DNA from: Papio anubis | Lineage: Eukaryota; Chordata; Mammalia; Primates; Cercopithecidae | Assembly (NCBI RefSeq): GCF_008728515.1 | Contig: NC_044996.1 | Coordinates: 121,584,750 to 121,648,749, forward strand | Direction: 5' to 3' | Length of the DNA: 64,000 nucleotides | Shown: positions 23,031-34,123 of the stretch, piece by piece | Layout of the letters: every line of letters starts with the position of its first letter | How positions within the stretch are numbered: position 1 is the first letter of the stretch | Program-made: the position numbers and the translations under genes | Notes under the pieces: generated by a model | The model's database searches: none | Told to the model about the DNA's origin: nothing | The model's input: only the letters and a program-made list of their open reading frames with translations

Positions 23031-23589
23031 GTAAGGGGTGAGGCAAATTGCTACAGCAACTTGAATCCCTTGCTCCAAGGAGCCATGTCGTGAAATCCTT
23101 TGGAGAAGCCAGATAAGATGGGTCCTGTCCTCAAAAAGAGTTTCTAATCTGGGTTGTGAGACAGGCAGACACACAAGTTAGATATTAAAGTTGTAGTCGG
23201 TATGACCTCTTGACCAGCTTAAGGTACCAGTGTCACTTTGCTGTAATGAAATTAATTGGTCAAACACAGACATACCCAAATTAGTAGGCAGTCCAGTTTC
23301 ACATTCTGTCTCTCTCCCTCTCCTTCTCTCTCTCTGGCTCCCTCTCTTCCGCCCGAGGGGTTTACTAGGTCTGAATGGCTCAGCCCTAAACCAAAGACAC
23401 CATGTGGTCATTACCACCTGATCATCTACTGAATATTAGTAATTGCAAGGACTTGAGTGGTGGCCAGTCTTTTACACTCCTATAGCTGATTTGTACCCAT
23501 GGACAAAGCCATTATCCCAGAGGGAGTCCCAATATACGCCCAGGTGGTTTCAGCCTGAGGCGTATACCACCAAACCTGCTGTGACTAAA
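23031..23589. other. No gene seen; CT-rich patch
   Basis: Holds a pyrimidine-rich low-complexity patch at 23308-23350. The remainder is single-copy-looking. Confidence 0.4.
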
Positions 23590-24376
23590 AGTGACCACAG
23601 CAATATTTCTAGTTCCACATGTTCTTGTAGAACCTTGCCATTCCTCCCACCGAAAGGTAGAGTCTAATTTTCCTCCCTTTGAATATGGGCTGACTTGGCC
23701 GGGCGCAGTGGCTCACGCCTGTCATCCTAATACTCTGGGAAACTGAGACGAGTGGATCACCTGAGGTCAGGAGTTCGAGACCAGCCTGGCCAACATGGCA
23801 AAAACCCATTTCTACTAAAAATACAAAAGTTAGCCAGGTGTGGTGGCATGCGCCTGTAATCCCAGCTACTCAGGAGGCTGAAGCACGAGAACTGCTTGAA
23901 CCCAGGAGGTGAAGGTTGTGTGAGCTGAGATCGCACCACTACACTCCAGCCTGGGTGACAGAGCGAAACTCTGTCTCAAGAAACAAACCAAAAAAAAAGA
24001 ATATGGGCTGACCTTAGTGACCTCCCCCTCAATGACCTGGATGCAGCAGAAGTGATACTGCATGACTTCTGAGATTAGGTCATAACCTTCCACCCGGTTG
24101 TCTCTCGTTATTGTCACCCTCAGAACCCAACCACCATTCTGTGAGGAAATGCAGGCCCCTTGGAGAGGTCTTGTGTAGGTGCCCACCGACAGGCAGCGTC
24201 ACCCAGCAGCTCTGTGACGGAGTGAGCCTTCTAGTGATGTCAGCCCCCAGCCTTCAGATCTTCCAGCTGAGACGTTATAAACAGTGAGAACCTGTCCCCG
24301 CTGCTGTGCCATGATGGAATTGCTGACTCACAGAATCTGAGCGTAATAGATGCTTTTTGTTGTTGTTGTTGTTGTT
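23590..24376 (+). mobile_element. MLT1-type (MaLR) LTR, split by an Alu
   Basis: TTGCCATTCCTCCCACC, ATGCAGCAGAAGTGATACTGCATGACTTCTGAG and the 3' phrase ACTCACAGAATCTGAGCGTAATAGATG follow the order of an MLT1 LTR. An Alu sits at 23697-23996. Confidence 0.65.
23697..23996 (+). mobile_element. Alu SINE with perfect target duplication
   Basis: GAATATGGGCTGAC on both sides (23681-23694 and 23999-24012). Confidence 0.94.
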
Positions 24377-24658
24377 TTGAGATAGTCTCGCGCTATTGCC
24401 CAGGCTGGAGTGCAGTGGCATGATCTCGGCTCACTGCACCCTCTGCCTCCCAGGTTCGAGCGATTGTCCTGCCTCAGCCTCACAAGTAGCTGGGATTACA
24501 AGTGTGTGCCACCATGCCCGGCTAAGTTTTGTATTTTTAGTAGAGATGGGGTTTCACCATGTTGGCTAGTCTAGTCTCGAACCTCTGAGCTCAGGGGATC
24601 CGCCCGCCTCGGCCTCCCAAAGTGCTGGGATTACAGGCGTGAGCCACCACGCCTGGCC
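24357..24658 (-). mobile_element. Alu SINE with (TTG)n head
   Basis: The GTT microsatellite 24357-24376 leads into a complete reverse Alu ending CGCCTGGCC, inserted at the LTR end. Confidence 0.92.
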
Positions 24659-25329
24659 GGCAAGGGGAATCTTTAGGAAGCACCATGGCACTGCACTGGC
24701 TCCTAGAAGCAGGAAAGAGGAGTCAGGAGCTGGGAGGATGCCTTCACAGTCACACAGGAAGAGATCATGACAGCAGTCCAAGCTAGGATGCCTTTGGGAG
24801 GTAGAGGACTAGTACTCTTCATAGACTGGGTTTTATGCCTTGAGGAGGGGAAGGGGAGAGGGACTGTGGGGTCTGAGACCTCTCCCTTAGTTCTGTATAT
24901 TTGGAGACCACAGCTGTATCAGTTTGGATTGGGTTCAGATGTGAGTAATAGAGACCTTAAAACTCAGGTCTTAAATACAGAATTTATTTCTCAAATAAAA
25001 GAAGTTTATACGTAAGCACTCCAGGGCTGGTATGACAGCTCCAGGGACATAAGGGACCCAGGCTTGTTTCAGCTTTTCACATTGCCATTCCTGGGGTATA
25101 GTCTTCATCTTTAAGGTCTAAAATGGTTGCTGGAGCTGCAGCCATCACATCATAGTTCCAAGAAGCAGACCTCAAGAAGAGGGGAAGGAGTATGTGCCAC
25201 CTCCCTTCCAAGACTTCCCCAAAGTTCCACCCAATACTTCAGCTTACTCATTGACTGTAACTTAACCTGGCTGCAATGGAGTCTGAAAAATGTAGTCTGT
25301 CAGCTGGGAGGCAATATGCTAAGTGAAAA
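24659..25329. other. Old repeat-like sequence, family not recognised; no gene
   Basis: The part 24880-25260 has the look of an ancient dispersed repeat (AAATGGTTGCTGGAGCTGCAGCCATCACATC), but I cannot name it. Confidence 0.35.
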
Positions 25330-25337
25330 ACTGGGAT

Positions 25338-25338
<1 letters not shown>

Positions 25339-25370
<32 letters not shown>

Positions 25371-25651
25371 AGACGGAGTCTCGCTCTGTCGCCCAGGCTG
25401 GAGTGCAGTGGCCGGATCTCAGCTCACTGCAAGCTCCACCTCCCGGGTTCCCGCCATTCTCCTGCCTCAGCCTCCCGAGTAGCTGGGACCACAGGCGCCC
25501 GCCACCTCGCCCGGCTAGTTTTTTGTATTTCTTAATAGAGATGGGGTTTCACCGTGTTAGCCAGGATGGTCTCGATCTCCTGACCTCGTGATCCGCCCGT
25601 CTCGGCCTCCCAAAGTGCTGGGATTACAGGCTTGAGCCACCGCGCCCGGCC
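25339..25651 (-). mobile_element. AluYR-type SINE, young, Old World monkey subfamily
   Basis: T30 head and near-consensus body with TTTGTATTTCTTAATAGAGA as in the 12.3-kb copy. ACTGGGATTCTTTT flanks it (25330 and 25652). Confidence 0.95.
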
Positions 25652-25839
25652 ACTGGGATTCTTTTAATTTGAGAGAGAATTAGAGAGTAGAGATATGGTA
25701 GCCAGCTAAAGTCTATACCACAACAGCCTAAAAACCAGTGTGGGCATGGTCACTAGGAAATCCAGCTCATTCACTCATTCCCTTTGCATTTAGGGAATGA
25801 GCTCGTTTTGATGTGTTCAGTATAAAGATACCAGATATA

Positions 25840-25925
25840 CTTGTCCTATTCATTCAGCAAACATTTACTGAATATCAGTAATATCAGTAAATTGCAGGCA
25901 TAGAACTGGAGATGAAACGTTAAGA
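25840..25925. mobile_element. L2/MIR-like remnant
   Basis: TTCATTCAGCAAACATTTACTGAATATC is a common L2 3'-end phrase. Confidence 0.45.
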
Positions 25926-25936
25926 CATGGTTTTTA

Positions 25937-26170
25937 GCCGAGTGCAGTGGCTCATGCTTGTAAGCCCAGCACATTGGGAGGCCAAGGTGGGCAGATCACT
26001 ACAGGTCAGGAGTTCAAGACCAGCCTGGCCAACATGGTGAAACCCCATCTTTACAAAAAACGCAAAAATTAGCTGAGAAGGTTGTAGTGAGCCGAGATTG
26101 CACCACTGCACTCCAGCCTGGGCAACAAAGCAAGATGCCATTAAAAAACAAAACAAAAGAAAAAAAAATA
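25937..26170 (+). mobile_element. Alu SINE, internally deleted
   Basis: The linker AAAAATTAGCTGAG jumps directly to GTTGTAGTGAGCC, losing the first part of the right monomer. Confidence 0.87.
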
Positions 26171-26171
26171 G

Positions 26172-26464
26172 TTCTTTTTGTTTTTTGTTTTTCCCACTAT
26201 TGTTGCCCAGGCTGGAGTGCAATGGCGTGATCTTGGCTCACGGTAACCTCCACCTCCTGGGTTCAAGCGATTATCCTGCCTCAGCCTCCCGAGTAGCTGG
26301 GATTACAGGCATGTGCCACCACACCCAGCTAATTTTGTATTTTTAGTAGAGACGGAGTTTCTCCATATTGGCCAGGCTGGTCTCGAACTCCCAAACTCAG
26401 GTGATCCGCCCACCTCAGCCTCCCAAAGTGCTGGGATTACAGGCACGAGCCACCGTGCCCAGTC
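26172..26464 (-). mobile_element. Alu SINE
   Basis: Reverse copy abutting the previous Alu tail-to-tail. GACATGGTTTTT before the first and GACGTGGTTTTT after this one suggest it inserted in the first element's tail. Confidence 0.9.
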
Positions 26465-26737
26465 TGACGTGGTTTTTCATCTTCAAAATCCCACAGTCTG
26501 GTGGATATTTGCTGTTTTTGTCTTCCCAGGACTCATTTCCCCTTCATCTGATAAGCCCTCTTTCCACTGAGAAATATATTCCATGTGCTTTGGATGAGTT
26601 TGACCGTATTCCTCCTCCATCATCAACGGATGGAATGACAAGAGTCTGGTGACTATTTACTCTTGGATCTAATCATGACTAAAGTCAGATCCAACTACTT
26701 TCCAGTTGTTTGGACCAAACACATTCCCTTTGTTTTT

Positions 26738-27050
26738 GTTGTTGTTGTTTTGTTTTGTTTTGTTTTGCTTTGTCTTTGAGACAGAGCTTTGTTCTTGTTG
26801 CCCAGGCTGGAGTGCAGTGGTGTGATGTTGGCTCACTGCAATCTCCGCCTCCTAGGTTCAAGTGATTCTCCTGCCTCAGTCTCCTGAGTAGCTGGGATTG
26901 CACCACCATGCCCAGCTAATTTTTGTATTTTTAGTAGAGATAGGGTTTCACCATGTTGGTTAGGCTGGTCTCGAACTCCTGACCTCGTGATCTGCTCGCC
27001 TTGGCCTCCCAAAGTGCTGGGATTACAGGCTTGAACCACTGTGCCTGGCT
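26738..27050 (-). mobile_element. Alu SINE with (TTTTG)n head
   Basis: Pentanucleotide repeat 26738-26775, then a reverse Alu missing a short segment near its linker; ends GTGCCTGGCT. Confidence 0.9.
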
Positions 27051-27157
27051 TTATTTATTTATTTATTTATTTTTGCTTAGTTTGAGTTGCTTTCTCTCAC
27101 TTGCAACCATAGGTTCTGTTTAATCAGGTATTTTCCATAAGATAGAAATTACTGACG

Positions 27158-27476
27158 ACCGGGCGCGGTGGCTCACGCCTTTAATCCCAGCACTTTGGGA
27201 GGCTGAGGCGGGCAGATCACTTGAGGTCAGGAGTTCAAGACCAGCTTGACCAACATGGTGAAACCCCATCTCTACTAAAAATACAAAAACAAACAAACAA
27301 ACAAAAAATAGCTGGGTGTAGTGGTGCACACCTGTAATCCCAGCTACTCGAGAGGCTGAGGCAGGAGAATGGCTTGAACCCAGGAGGCAGAGGTTGTGGT
27401 GAGCAGAGATTGTGCCACTGCACTCTAGCCTGGGCTATAGAGACTCTGTCTCCAAAAAAAAAAAAAAAAAAAAAAA
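27158..27476 (+). mobile_element. Alu SINE with (CAAA)n linker expansion
   Basis: The middle A-rich linker has grown to ACAAACAAACAAACAAAAA. GAAATTACT flanks the element. Confidence 0.93.
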
Positions 27477-28544
27477 GGAAAAGAAATTACTATACAAAGG
27501 AATACAGGTATAGGTGTCATCTCTGCCTTCCGTTGTCATAAATTCTCATTTTAGCCTGCAATTGGGTTAAACCTGCAAGACTATTTTTACAGGTTTTACC
27601 CATTTCCCAAATTTGGGCCTACCCACGCTATCAGTACTGCTCCTGAGGCTGCTTACTCCAACTCTACACACGCATGTCCTTGAAACAGCTGTGACCTCCC
27701 TTGAAGAGAGGAAATGTGGGTCATATCTTGTTGGGGGAAGAGAGGAGGTTATGACATTTTAGCCAACACTGAGAACCCATCAAATATGGAATGCAGTGTG
27801 AATATCTATTGTTTAAATCTGAAGGGAGCTGTTTCCCTGGAGGGGAAAGAGTTCGATTTAGTACTAAGAATAGAGCAAGAGAAACATCGGCTCAGTGCCT
27901 TCAGCTGAGAAATGAATTTCATTAGAGTCACAGTTATTGTCTATTGTTCCCATTGGTTGTTCTGGTTGGGCTGAGATCTGATTTTCACTTCAATTCTCAC
28001 AGTCGGCATTATTACTTCCCTTTGTGTAACTTTTGGGAAGAAATTCAATATGAATCAGATTTTGTTTTTAGCCCCTGCCAAAGAGAGACTTTTTTTTTTT
28101 AAATACAATGAGAACACACTCAGACTTAGATCAAAATACTTATGTCACAATGGAAGATCTTTTAGGAGTACGATTGCGTCCTCTGCCTTTCATTGTTTCA
28201 TAATCTGCGATTGCACATCTCTTCCCGTCCCTAGTTTAGAGCGGGGTGCACCTGCTGCTTAAACCCTTTGCTTTCTTTAGCTCAAGCTTCCTCTTTTCTA
28301 AATTTTTTCTCACCATATTTGCAAACCTGAGATATATTACTAGCTGCTTCCCAGTCAAGGGAACACACAAATCTCTCAGACTTCAAGGGAACATCCCATT
28401 TCTTGATCCCCAGCTTTTCTTGTTCTTATGGGCAGAGTTTGGATCTTTAGTTTTCCCAGAGATTCTGTGAGTGGTCAGATAGGCTTCCAAAATTTTCTTC
28501 CCTCGAGTTACCTAGATTCTGTTTCTGATGTTTGAAACCAGGAT
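27477..28544. other. No gene or recognisable repeat seen
   Basis: About 1 kb of single-copy-looking AT-rich DNA. Frames up to 74 codons lack any support. Confidence 0.4.
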
Positions 28545-28592
28545 TTTTTTTTTATTGTGGTAAAAATCACATAAAATGTACCATCTTAACCA

Positions 28593-28888
28593 TTTTTTTT
28601 TTGTTTGAGACGGAGTCTCGCTCTGTCGCCCAGGCTGGAGTGCAGTGGCCGGATCTCAGCTCACTGCAAGCTCCGCCTCCTGGGTTCACGCCATTCTCCC
28701 GCCTCAGCCTCCCGAGTAGCTGGGACCACAGGCGCCCGCCACCTCGCCCGGCTAATTTTTTGTATTTTTTAGTAGAGACGGGGTTTCACCGTGTTAGCCA
28801 GCATGGTCTCGATCTCCTGACCTCGTGATCCGACCATCTCGGCCTCCCAAAGTGCTGGGATTACAGGCTTGAGCCACCGCGCCCGGCC
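28593..28888 (-). mobile_element. AluYR-type SINE, Old World monkey subfamily
   Basis: Near-consensus; AACCATTTT lies on both sides (28588-28596 and 28889-28897), bases that belong to the host L1. Confidence 0.94.
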
Positions 28889-29189
28889 AACCATTTTAAG
28901 GTATATATTTCAGTAGGGTTAACTATATGCAAATTGTGAGACAGCTCTCCAGAACTTTTTCATCTCGCAAAACTGAAACTCTGTATCTATTAAATAACTC
29001 CCCATTTCTCCCTCCCTCCAACTCCTGGCAACCACTATTCTAAACCCTGTCTCTACAAATTTGTCTACTCTAGACACCTCATATAAGTGGAATAAGACAG
29101 CATTTGTCTTTTTGTGACTGGCTTATTTCACTTAGCATAATGTCCTTAAGGTTCATCCATGTTGTAGCATGTGACAGGATTTCCTTTTT

Positions 29190-29324
29190 TATTTTTTGAC
29201 TTTTTGTAGACATGGGGTCTCGACATGTTGCTCAGGCTAGTCTTGAACTCCTGGGCTCAAGCAATCCTCCCACCTTGGCCTCCCAAAGTGTTGGAATTAT
29301 AGGCGTGAGCCGCCATGCCTAGCC
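29190..29324 (-). mobile_element. Free Alu-type monomer (FLAM/FRAM-like)
   Basis: One monomer only, with target duplication AGGATTTCCTTTTT at 29176-29189 and 29325-29338, so it inserted as a monomer. Confidence 0.85.
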
Positions 29325-29510
29325 AGGATTTCCTTTTTAAGGCAGAATAACATTCCATTGTATGGACAATACCACATTTTGTTTATCCATTCATCCATCA
29401 GTGGACATTTGGGTTGGTTCTACCTCTTGGCTGTTATGAATAATGCTGCCATGAACATAGGTGTGCAAATATCTCTTTGAGATCCTGCTTTCAGTTTTTC
29501 TGTTTGTTTG

Positions 29511-29799
29511 TTTTTGTTTTTTTTGAGATGGAGTCTCGCTCTGTCCCCCAGGCTGGAGTGCAGTGGCCCAATCTCGGCCCACTGCAAGCTCCACCTCCCG
29601 GGTTCACGCCATTCTCCTGCCTCAGCCTCCCAAGTAGCTGGGACTACAGGCGCCCGCCACCACACCCAGCTAATTTTTTTGTATTTTTAGTAGAGACAGA
29701 GTTTCACTGTGTTAGCCAGGATGGTCTCAATCTCCTGACCTTGTGATCTGCCTGCCTCAGCCTCAAAAAGTGCTGGGATTACAGACACTGCGCCCAGCC
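29511..29799 (-). mobile_element. Alu SINE (Y-like)
   Basis: Complete reverse copy with a short 3' loss (CAGACACTGCGCCC). Confidence 0.92.
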
Positions 29800-29861
29800 G
29801 AGTTCTTTTGGCTATATACCCAGAAGTGGGATTGCTGGATCAGATGGTAATTCTATTTTAT

Positions 29862-30149
29862 TATTTTGACACAGGGTCTCACTCTGTTACCCAGGCTGGA
29901 GTTCAGTGATGCAATCTCGGATCACTGTAGCATTGAACTCCTGGGCTCAAGTGATCTTCCCACCTTAGCCTCCTGAGTAGCTGGGACCACAGTTGTGCAC
30001 CCCCACACCTGGCTAATTGTTTAATTTTTTTTTGAAGATGCAGTCCCACTATGTTGCCTAGGCTGGTCTTGAATCCCTGACCTCAAGCAATCCTCCCACT
30101 TTGGACTTCCAAGGTGTTGGAATTACAGGTGGGAGCCACCACACCCAGC
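29862..30149 (-). mobile_element. Alu SINE, old (J-like)
   Basis: Diverged dimer. GGTAATTCTATTT before and GGTAGTTCTATTT after it are the duplicated L1 target. Confidence 0.9.
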
Positions 30150-30260
30150 AGGTAGTTCTATTTTTAAGTTTTTGAGGAACCACTATACCATTTTCATCTT
30201 TTGGTTTTTAATTCAGATATGTAAATTTTAATCTGTTTGCTGATTAAGAAGTGTAGGTCA

Positions 30261-30559
30261 GGCCGGGCACAGTGGGTCACGCCTGTAATCCCAGAATTTT
30301 GGGAGGCCGAGGCACGTGAATCACCTGAGGTCAGAAGTCTGAGACCAGCCTGACCAACATGGTGAAACCCCGTCTCTACTAAAAATACAAAAATTAGCCG
30401 GGCGTGGTGGCGCGTGCCTGTAGTCCCAGTTACTCAGGAGGCTGAGACAGGAGAATGGCGTGAATGCGGGAGGCCGAGGTTTCAGTGAGCAAAGATCATG
30501 CAACTGCACTCCAGCCTGGGAGACAGAGTGAAACTGTCTAAAAAAAAGAAAAAGGAAAA
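30261..30559 (+). mobile_element. Alu SINE with target duplication
   Basis: AAGAAGTGTA flanks the element (about 30247 and 30559). Confidence 0.93.
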
Positions 30560-30974
30560 GAAGTGTACATCATACATCAAGGAAACACCAATATTTTGTC
30601 ACACAATGAGAAAAAATGGGTGGAGCAGAATTTATATCAAATTGAAATTACAAAATGAAATTATAGCAAACTTCCAGTAGTGAGCCTTTCATTTTGATAT
30701 CGGACTCTTCAAAATTTAGCTTCATTTTCACTTCTTTATACTGTTTTTGGTCCCTTCTCATCAAACTTTATTTCCTCTACTAGAATGAATTCTCAGAGAT
30801 AAAGAGGAGTTAGAAATCTACTTTTTTCTCCTTTGGAGCTCTTTTAATTATTAGACAGGTGAAATAAAACTAGACAAAAAACAAAGCTACTACATGCTCA
30901 CCATTAAATATTTTTATGACTAATATTATGTATACTTTTGTTCAGACAGATGGTGCTATTAAGAAGAAACTTCT
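30560..30974. other. No gene or repeat seen
   Basis: AT-rich single-copy-looking DNA. Confidence 0.35.
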
Positions 30975-31214
30975 AGCTGGGCGCAGTGGCTCACACCTGT
31001 AATCCCAGCACTTTGGGAGGCCGAAGCAGGCGGATCACGAGGTCAGGAGTTCAAGACCAGCCTGGCCAAGAGACCAGCCTGGCCAAGATGGTGAAACCCC
31101 GTCTCTACTAAAAATACAAAAATTAGCTAGGCGTGGTGATGGGAGCCTGTAATCCCAGCTACTCAGGAGGCTGAGGCAGGAGAATTGCTTGAACCGGGGA
31201 GGCAGAGGTTGTGA

Positions 31215-31593
31215 TGTTATGCCCAGACCGTTTGTTCCCCAAAGAAAACCACCAGAGTCCAGTGTCAAAGCCAAGCGGCAAGGTCTTTACTACAAGTTCG
31301 AACCTGGTCCCTCCATTCCACAGTATACAAGAGGGCCCCGAACAATGCGAGCGTTTGCTTTTTATAGCCCGAGAGTTACAGGGGAACAAAGGAATTCTTT
31401 TGGTTCCCGCGCTTTCAGTAAAACCTTGAACGGCCGTCTCCTTATCGGAGACTTTCCAGGTGGTGTTTGTACTGGGCTCAGGGAGTTTGAGAGATATATG
31501 GCGGTATGTGGTGGGATGGGAGGATGGGATGTGTTTGTACTGGGCTCAGGGAGTTTTTAGCCCGGGGCTGAGGAATGTGCCCAGCTCCTTTCA
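31215..31593 (-). mobile_element. Solo LTR, gammaretrovirus-like (ERV1), inside an Alu
   Basis: A 379-bp unique block with TG...CA ends sits in the middle of an Alu. Read on the minus strand it begins TGAAAGGAGC and ends GGGCATAACA. It has a TATAAAAA box at 31359-31366, a candidate AGTAAA poly(A) signal at 31286-31291 and a duplicated 26-bp U3 unit. That is the layout of a gammaretroviral LTR. No gag, pol or env sequence accompanies it, so it is a recombined solo LTR. Flanking tetranucleotides are GTGA and GTAG, an imperfect target duplication, so the exact ends may be off by a few bases. Little decay is visible. The PtERV1/MacERV group of apes and monkeys is a plausible family, but that is inference. 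Confidence 0.75.
31463..31556. repeat. 26-bp direct repeat in the LTR U3 region
   Basis: Two identical 26-base copies at 31463-31488 and 31531-31556, sharing TTGTACTGGGCTCAGGGAG, 42 bases apart. Such duplications are typical of retroviral enhancers. Confidence 0.85.
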
Positions 31594-31735
31594 GTAGTGA
31601 GCCGACATTGCACCATTGCACTCCAGCCTGGGTGACAGAGTGAGACTCTGACTCAAAAAAAAAAAAAAAAAGGACACTCTTGATCGAGCTCTGCTGTGCT
31701 ATACCTTTACACCAAAGTACTTTGATTGTTTGTTA

Positions 31736-31751
31736 AAATACACACACACAC
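31736..31751. repeat. (CA)n microsatellite
   Basis: AAATACACACACACAC before the next Alu. A similar AAATACACACA follows that Alu, so it is part of the duplicated target. Confidence 0.85.
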
Positions 31752-32030
31752 GGCCGGGTGTGGTGGCTCATGCCTGTAATCCTAGCATTTTGGGAGGCCA
31801 AGGTGGGCAGATCACGAGGTCAGGAGATCAAGACCACCCTGGCCAACATGGTGAAACCCCGTCTGTACTAAAAATACAAAAATTAGCCGGGCATCGTGGC
31901 GGGCGCCTGTTGTCCCAGCTACTCAGGAGGCTGAGGCAGAATTGCTTGAACCTGGGAGGCAGAGGTTGCAGTGAGCGGAGATCATACCACTGCACTCCAG
32001 CCTGGTGACAGAGCGAGACTCCGTCTCAAA
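31752..32030 (+). mobile_element. Alu SINE
   Basis: Complete dimer inserted within a CA-repeat context. Confidence 0.92.
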
Positions 32031-32036
32031 ATACAC

Positions 32037-32073
<37 letters not shown>
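32031..32073. repeat. (CA)n microsatellite
   Basis: ACACATACATACACAC followed by a long pure CA run. Confidence 0.95.
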
Positions 32074-32075
<2 letters not shown>

Positions 32076-32093
32076 CCAATCTCTTTTTCTGTT

Positions 32094-32380
32094 TTGTTTT
32101 TTGAGACACAGACTCACTCTGTCACCCAGGCTGGAGTGCAGTGATGTTATCTTGGCTCACTGCAACCCCAGGCCTTATGCTCAAGGTGATTCTCCTGTCT
32201 CAGCCTCCCAGTACCTGGGATTACTGGCGTCACGCCGCAGGGCAACTGTGATTTTATGTTACAATGAGAAGGTTTCACCGATGGCCAGGCTGATCTCGAG
32301 CTCCCTGACCTCAAGCAGTGCCTCAGCCTCTCAAAGTGCTGGGATGACAGGATGACAGGCGTAAGCCACTGCGTCCGGCC
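32094..32380 (-). mobile_element. Alu SINE, degraded
   Basis: Recognisable ends, but the second monomer carries non-Alu-like stretches (GTGATTTTATGTTACAATG). Confidence 0.8.
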
Positions 32381-32411
32381 AGAACTTTACACGTTTCAAA
32401 GAGCTCCAGGT

Positions 32412-32684
32412 ATTTTTTTTGAGACAGAGTCTAGCTCTGTTACCCAGGCTGGAGTACAAGTGGTGCGATCTTGGCTCACTACAACCTCTGCCACCCAGGT
32501 GCAAGCAATCCTCCTGCCTCAGCCTCCCGAGTAGCTGGGGGCGTAAGCCTGCGCTAGCTAATTTAGTATTTTTTAGTAGAGATGGGGTTTGTATGTTGGC
32601 CAGGCTGAGTCTGGAACTCTGACCTCGTGATCACGCACCGGCTACCCAAAGTGCTGGGATTACAGCAGTGACCACAGCCCGGCC
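32412..32684 (-). mobile_element. Alu SINE with many small deletions
   Basis: One- to four-base losses recur along the body (for example GTAGCTGGGGGCGTAAG, TGATCACGCACCGGC). Confidence 0.85.
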
Positions 32685-33298
32685 TCCGGTGAGCTCTCTT
32701 GGGTGTCCACTTGTAGGTTCCCACGCAATTTTGCTTCTAGTGGTTCTAGTGAGTACTGAAAGCTAATCACCGGAATGTTTACTCTTTTAATTCTTTTAAC
32801 AGTCCGCCTGCCGGTCTCCTTCTACCTTTGATGTTAACTGGCTAACACTGTGGTTCATTTCCTGTTATTTGCAACTTTGGAATTAAACTCATACATGAAG
32901 TCAAAGCAAATGAAAGACGCAGGTCAGCTATCCTGTTAAGGGCTGCAGCTGTGGTTCTGGAAGCTTCCAGTCCAACAACTAGCTTGTTTTCCCTCCTCCC
33001 CGCCACCCAGTGGAGGCCTCTTTCGTAGGCAGGGTAATTAAGGTTGGCCTAAGGCTCTCTAAGCAAATGTGTGTTCTGCACCAGTGATTAGTTTTTCCTA
33101 CGCTGAGTCACATATCTTGCTGCTAGGGAAGTGTATTTGACAAGACTCAAGTGGAGAATTTGTCAGTTTGTTTAGCATGTAAGGCCTTGTCCTTGAATGC
33201 CGTTTACCCCTTAGATTCTGGATATAATGATATGGTGGTACAAGTTTGCTTATTAGCTGGTGGGAGGGGGTGAAGAGGAGTCTTTATGGGCAGTTGTT
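32685..33298. other. No gene or recognisable repeat seen
   Basis: About 610 bases of single-copy-looking DNA; no splice- or promoter-like landmarks. Confidence 0.4.
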
Positions 33299-33608
33299 TT
33301 CTTTTTTTTTTTTTTTTTTTTTTTTGAGACGGAGTCTAGCTCTGCCGCCCAGGCTGGAGTGCAGTGGCCGGATCTCAGCTCACTGCAAGCTCCGCCTCCC
33401 GGGTTTACGCCATTCTCCTGCCTCAGCCTCCCGAGGAGCTGGGACTACAGGCGCCCGCCATCACGCCCGGCTAGTTTTTTGTATTTTTTCAGTAGAGACG
33501 GGATTTTGCCATGTTAGCCAGGATGGTCTCGATCTCCTGACCTCGTGATCCGCCCGTCTCGGCCTCCCAAAGTGCTGGGATTACAGGCTTGAGCCACCGC
33601 GCCCGGCC
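33299..33608 (-). mobile_element. AluYR-type SINE, Old World monkey subfamily
   Basis: T25 head and near-consensus body with GGCTTGAGCC. Inserted in the T-rich head of the next Alu. Confidence 0.94.
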
Positions 33609-33918
33609 TGTTTTCTTTTCTTTTTCTTTTTCTTGTGGGGGACAGTCTTGCTCTGCCGCCCAGGCTGGAATGCAATGGCGTGATCTCGGCTCACTGCAAG
33701 CTCCGTCTCCCGGGTTCAAGCGATTCTCCTGCCTTAGCCTTCCAAGTAGCTGGGATTACAGGTATCCGCCACCACGCTTAGCTAATGTTTGTATTTGCAG
33801 TAGAGACGGGGTTTTGCCATGTTGGCCAGGCTGGTCTCAAACTCCCGACCTCAGGTGATCCACCCACCTCGGCCTCCCAAAGTGCTGTGAATACAGGCAT
33901 GAGCCACCGTGCCTGGCC
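33609..33918 (-). mobile_element. Alu SINE with (TTTTC)n head
   Basis: Complete reverse dimer. ATGGGCAGT precedes the pair and recurs after it (33918-33926), giving the original target duplication. Confidence 0.92.
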
Positions 33919-34123
33919 ATGGGCAGTCCTTTTCTTACACAGAATTAGGAGTCAGAGGTATTTGTTTTCATCTGTTTACAACCGGTTCAACATTCCAAGG
34001 TCATAAACTTACACATCTACCTCATAAATTGCCTGCACAGATTAAACAAGATGATGTAAGTTATGTGCAATAAACGTTCCTCGAGTAGCTGCCTATTTAA
34101 TCACATATTAGAAAAACATTCTC

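Larger units (their letters stand above)
28545..30200 (-). mobile_element. L1 3' end (old L1M-type) in antisense, split by four Alus
   Basis: Antisense L1 landmarks appear in order: TGTACCATCTTAACCATT, CCAGAACTTTTTCATC, CTTATTTCACTTAGCATAATG, GTTTATCCATTCATCCATC, ATACCCAGAAGTGGGATTGCTGG and TTTTGAGGAACCACTATACC. No coding capacity remains. Confidence 0.88.
30975..31671 (+). mobile_element. Alu SINE interrupted by a retroviral LTR
   Basis: The left part (30975-31214) breaks off in GAGGTTGTGA and the right part resumes at 31594 (GTAGTGAGCCGAC), ending in A17. Contains a 17-bp tandem duplication of GACCAGCCTGGCCAAGA near 31055-31088. Confidence 0.92.
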
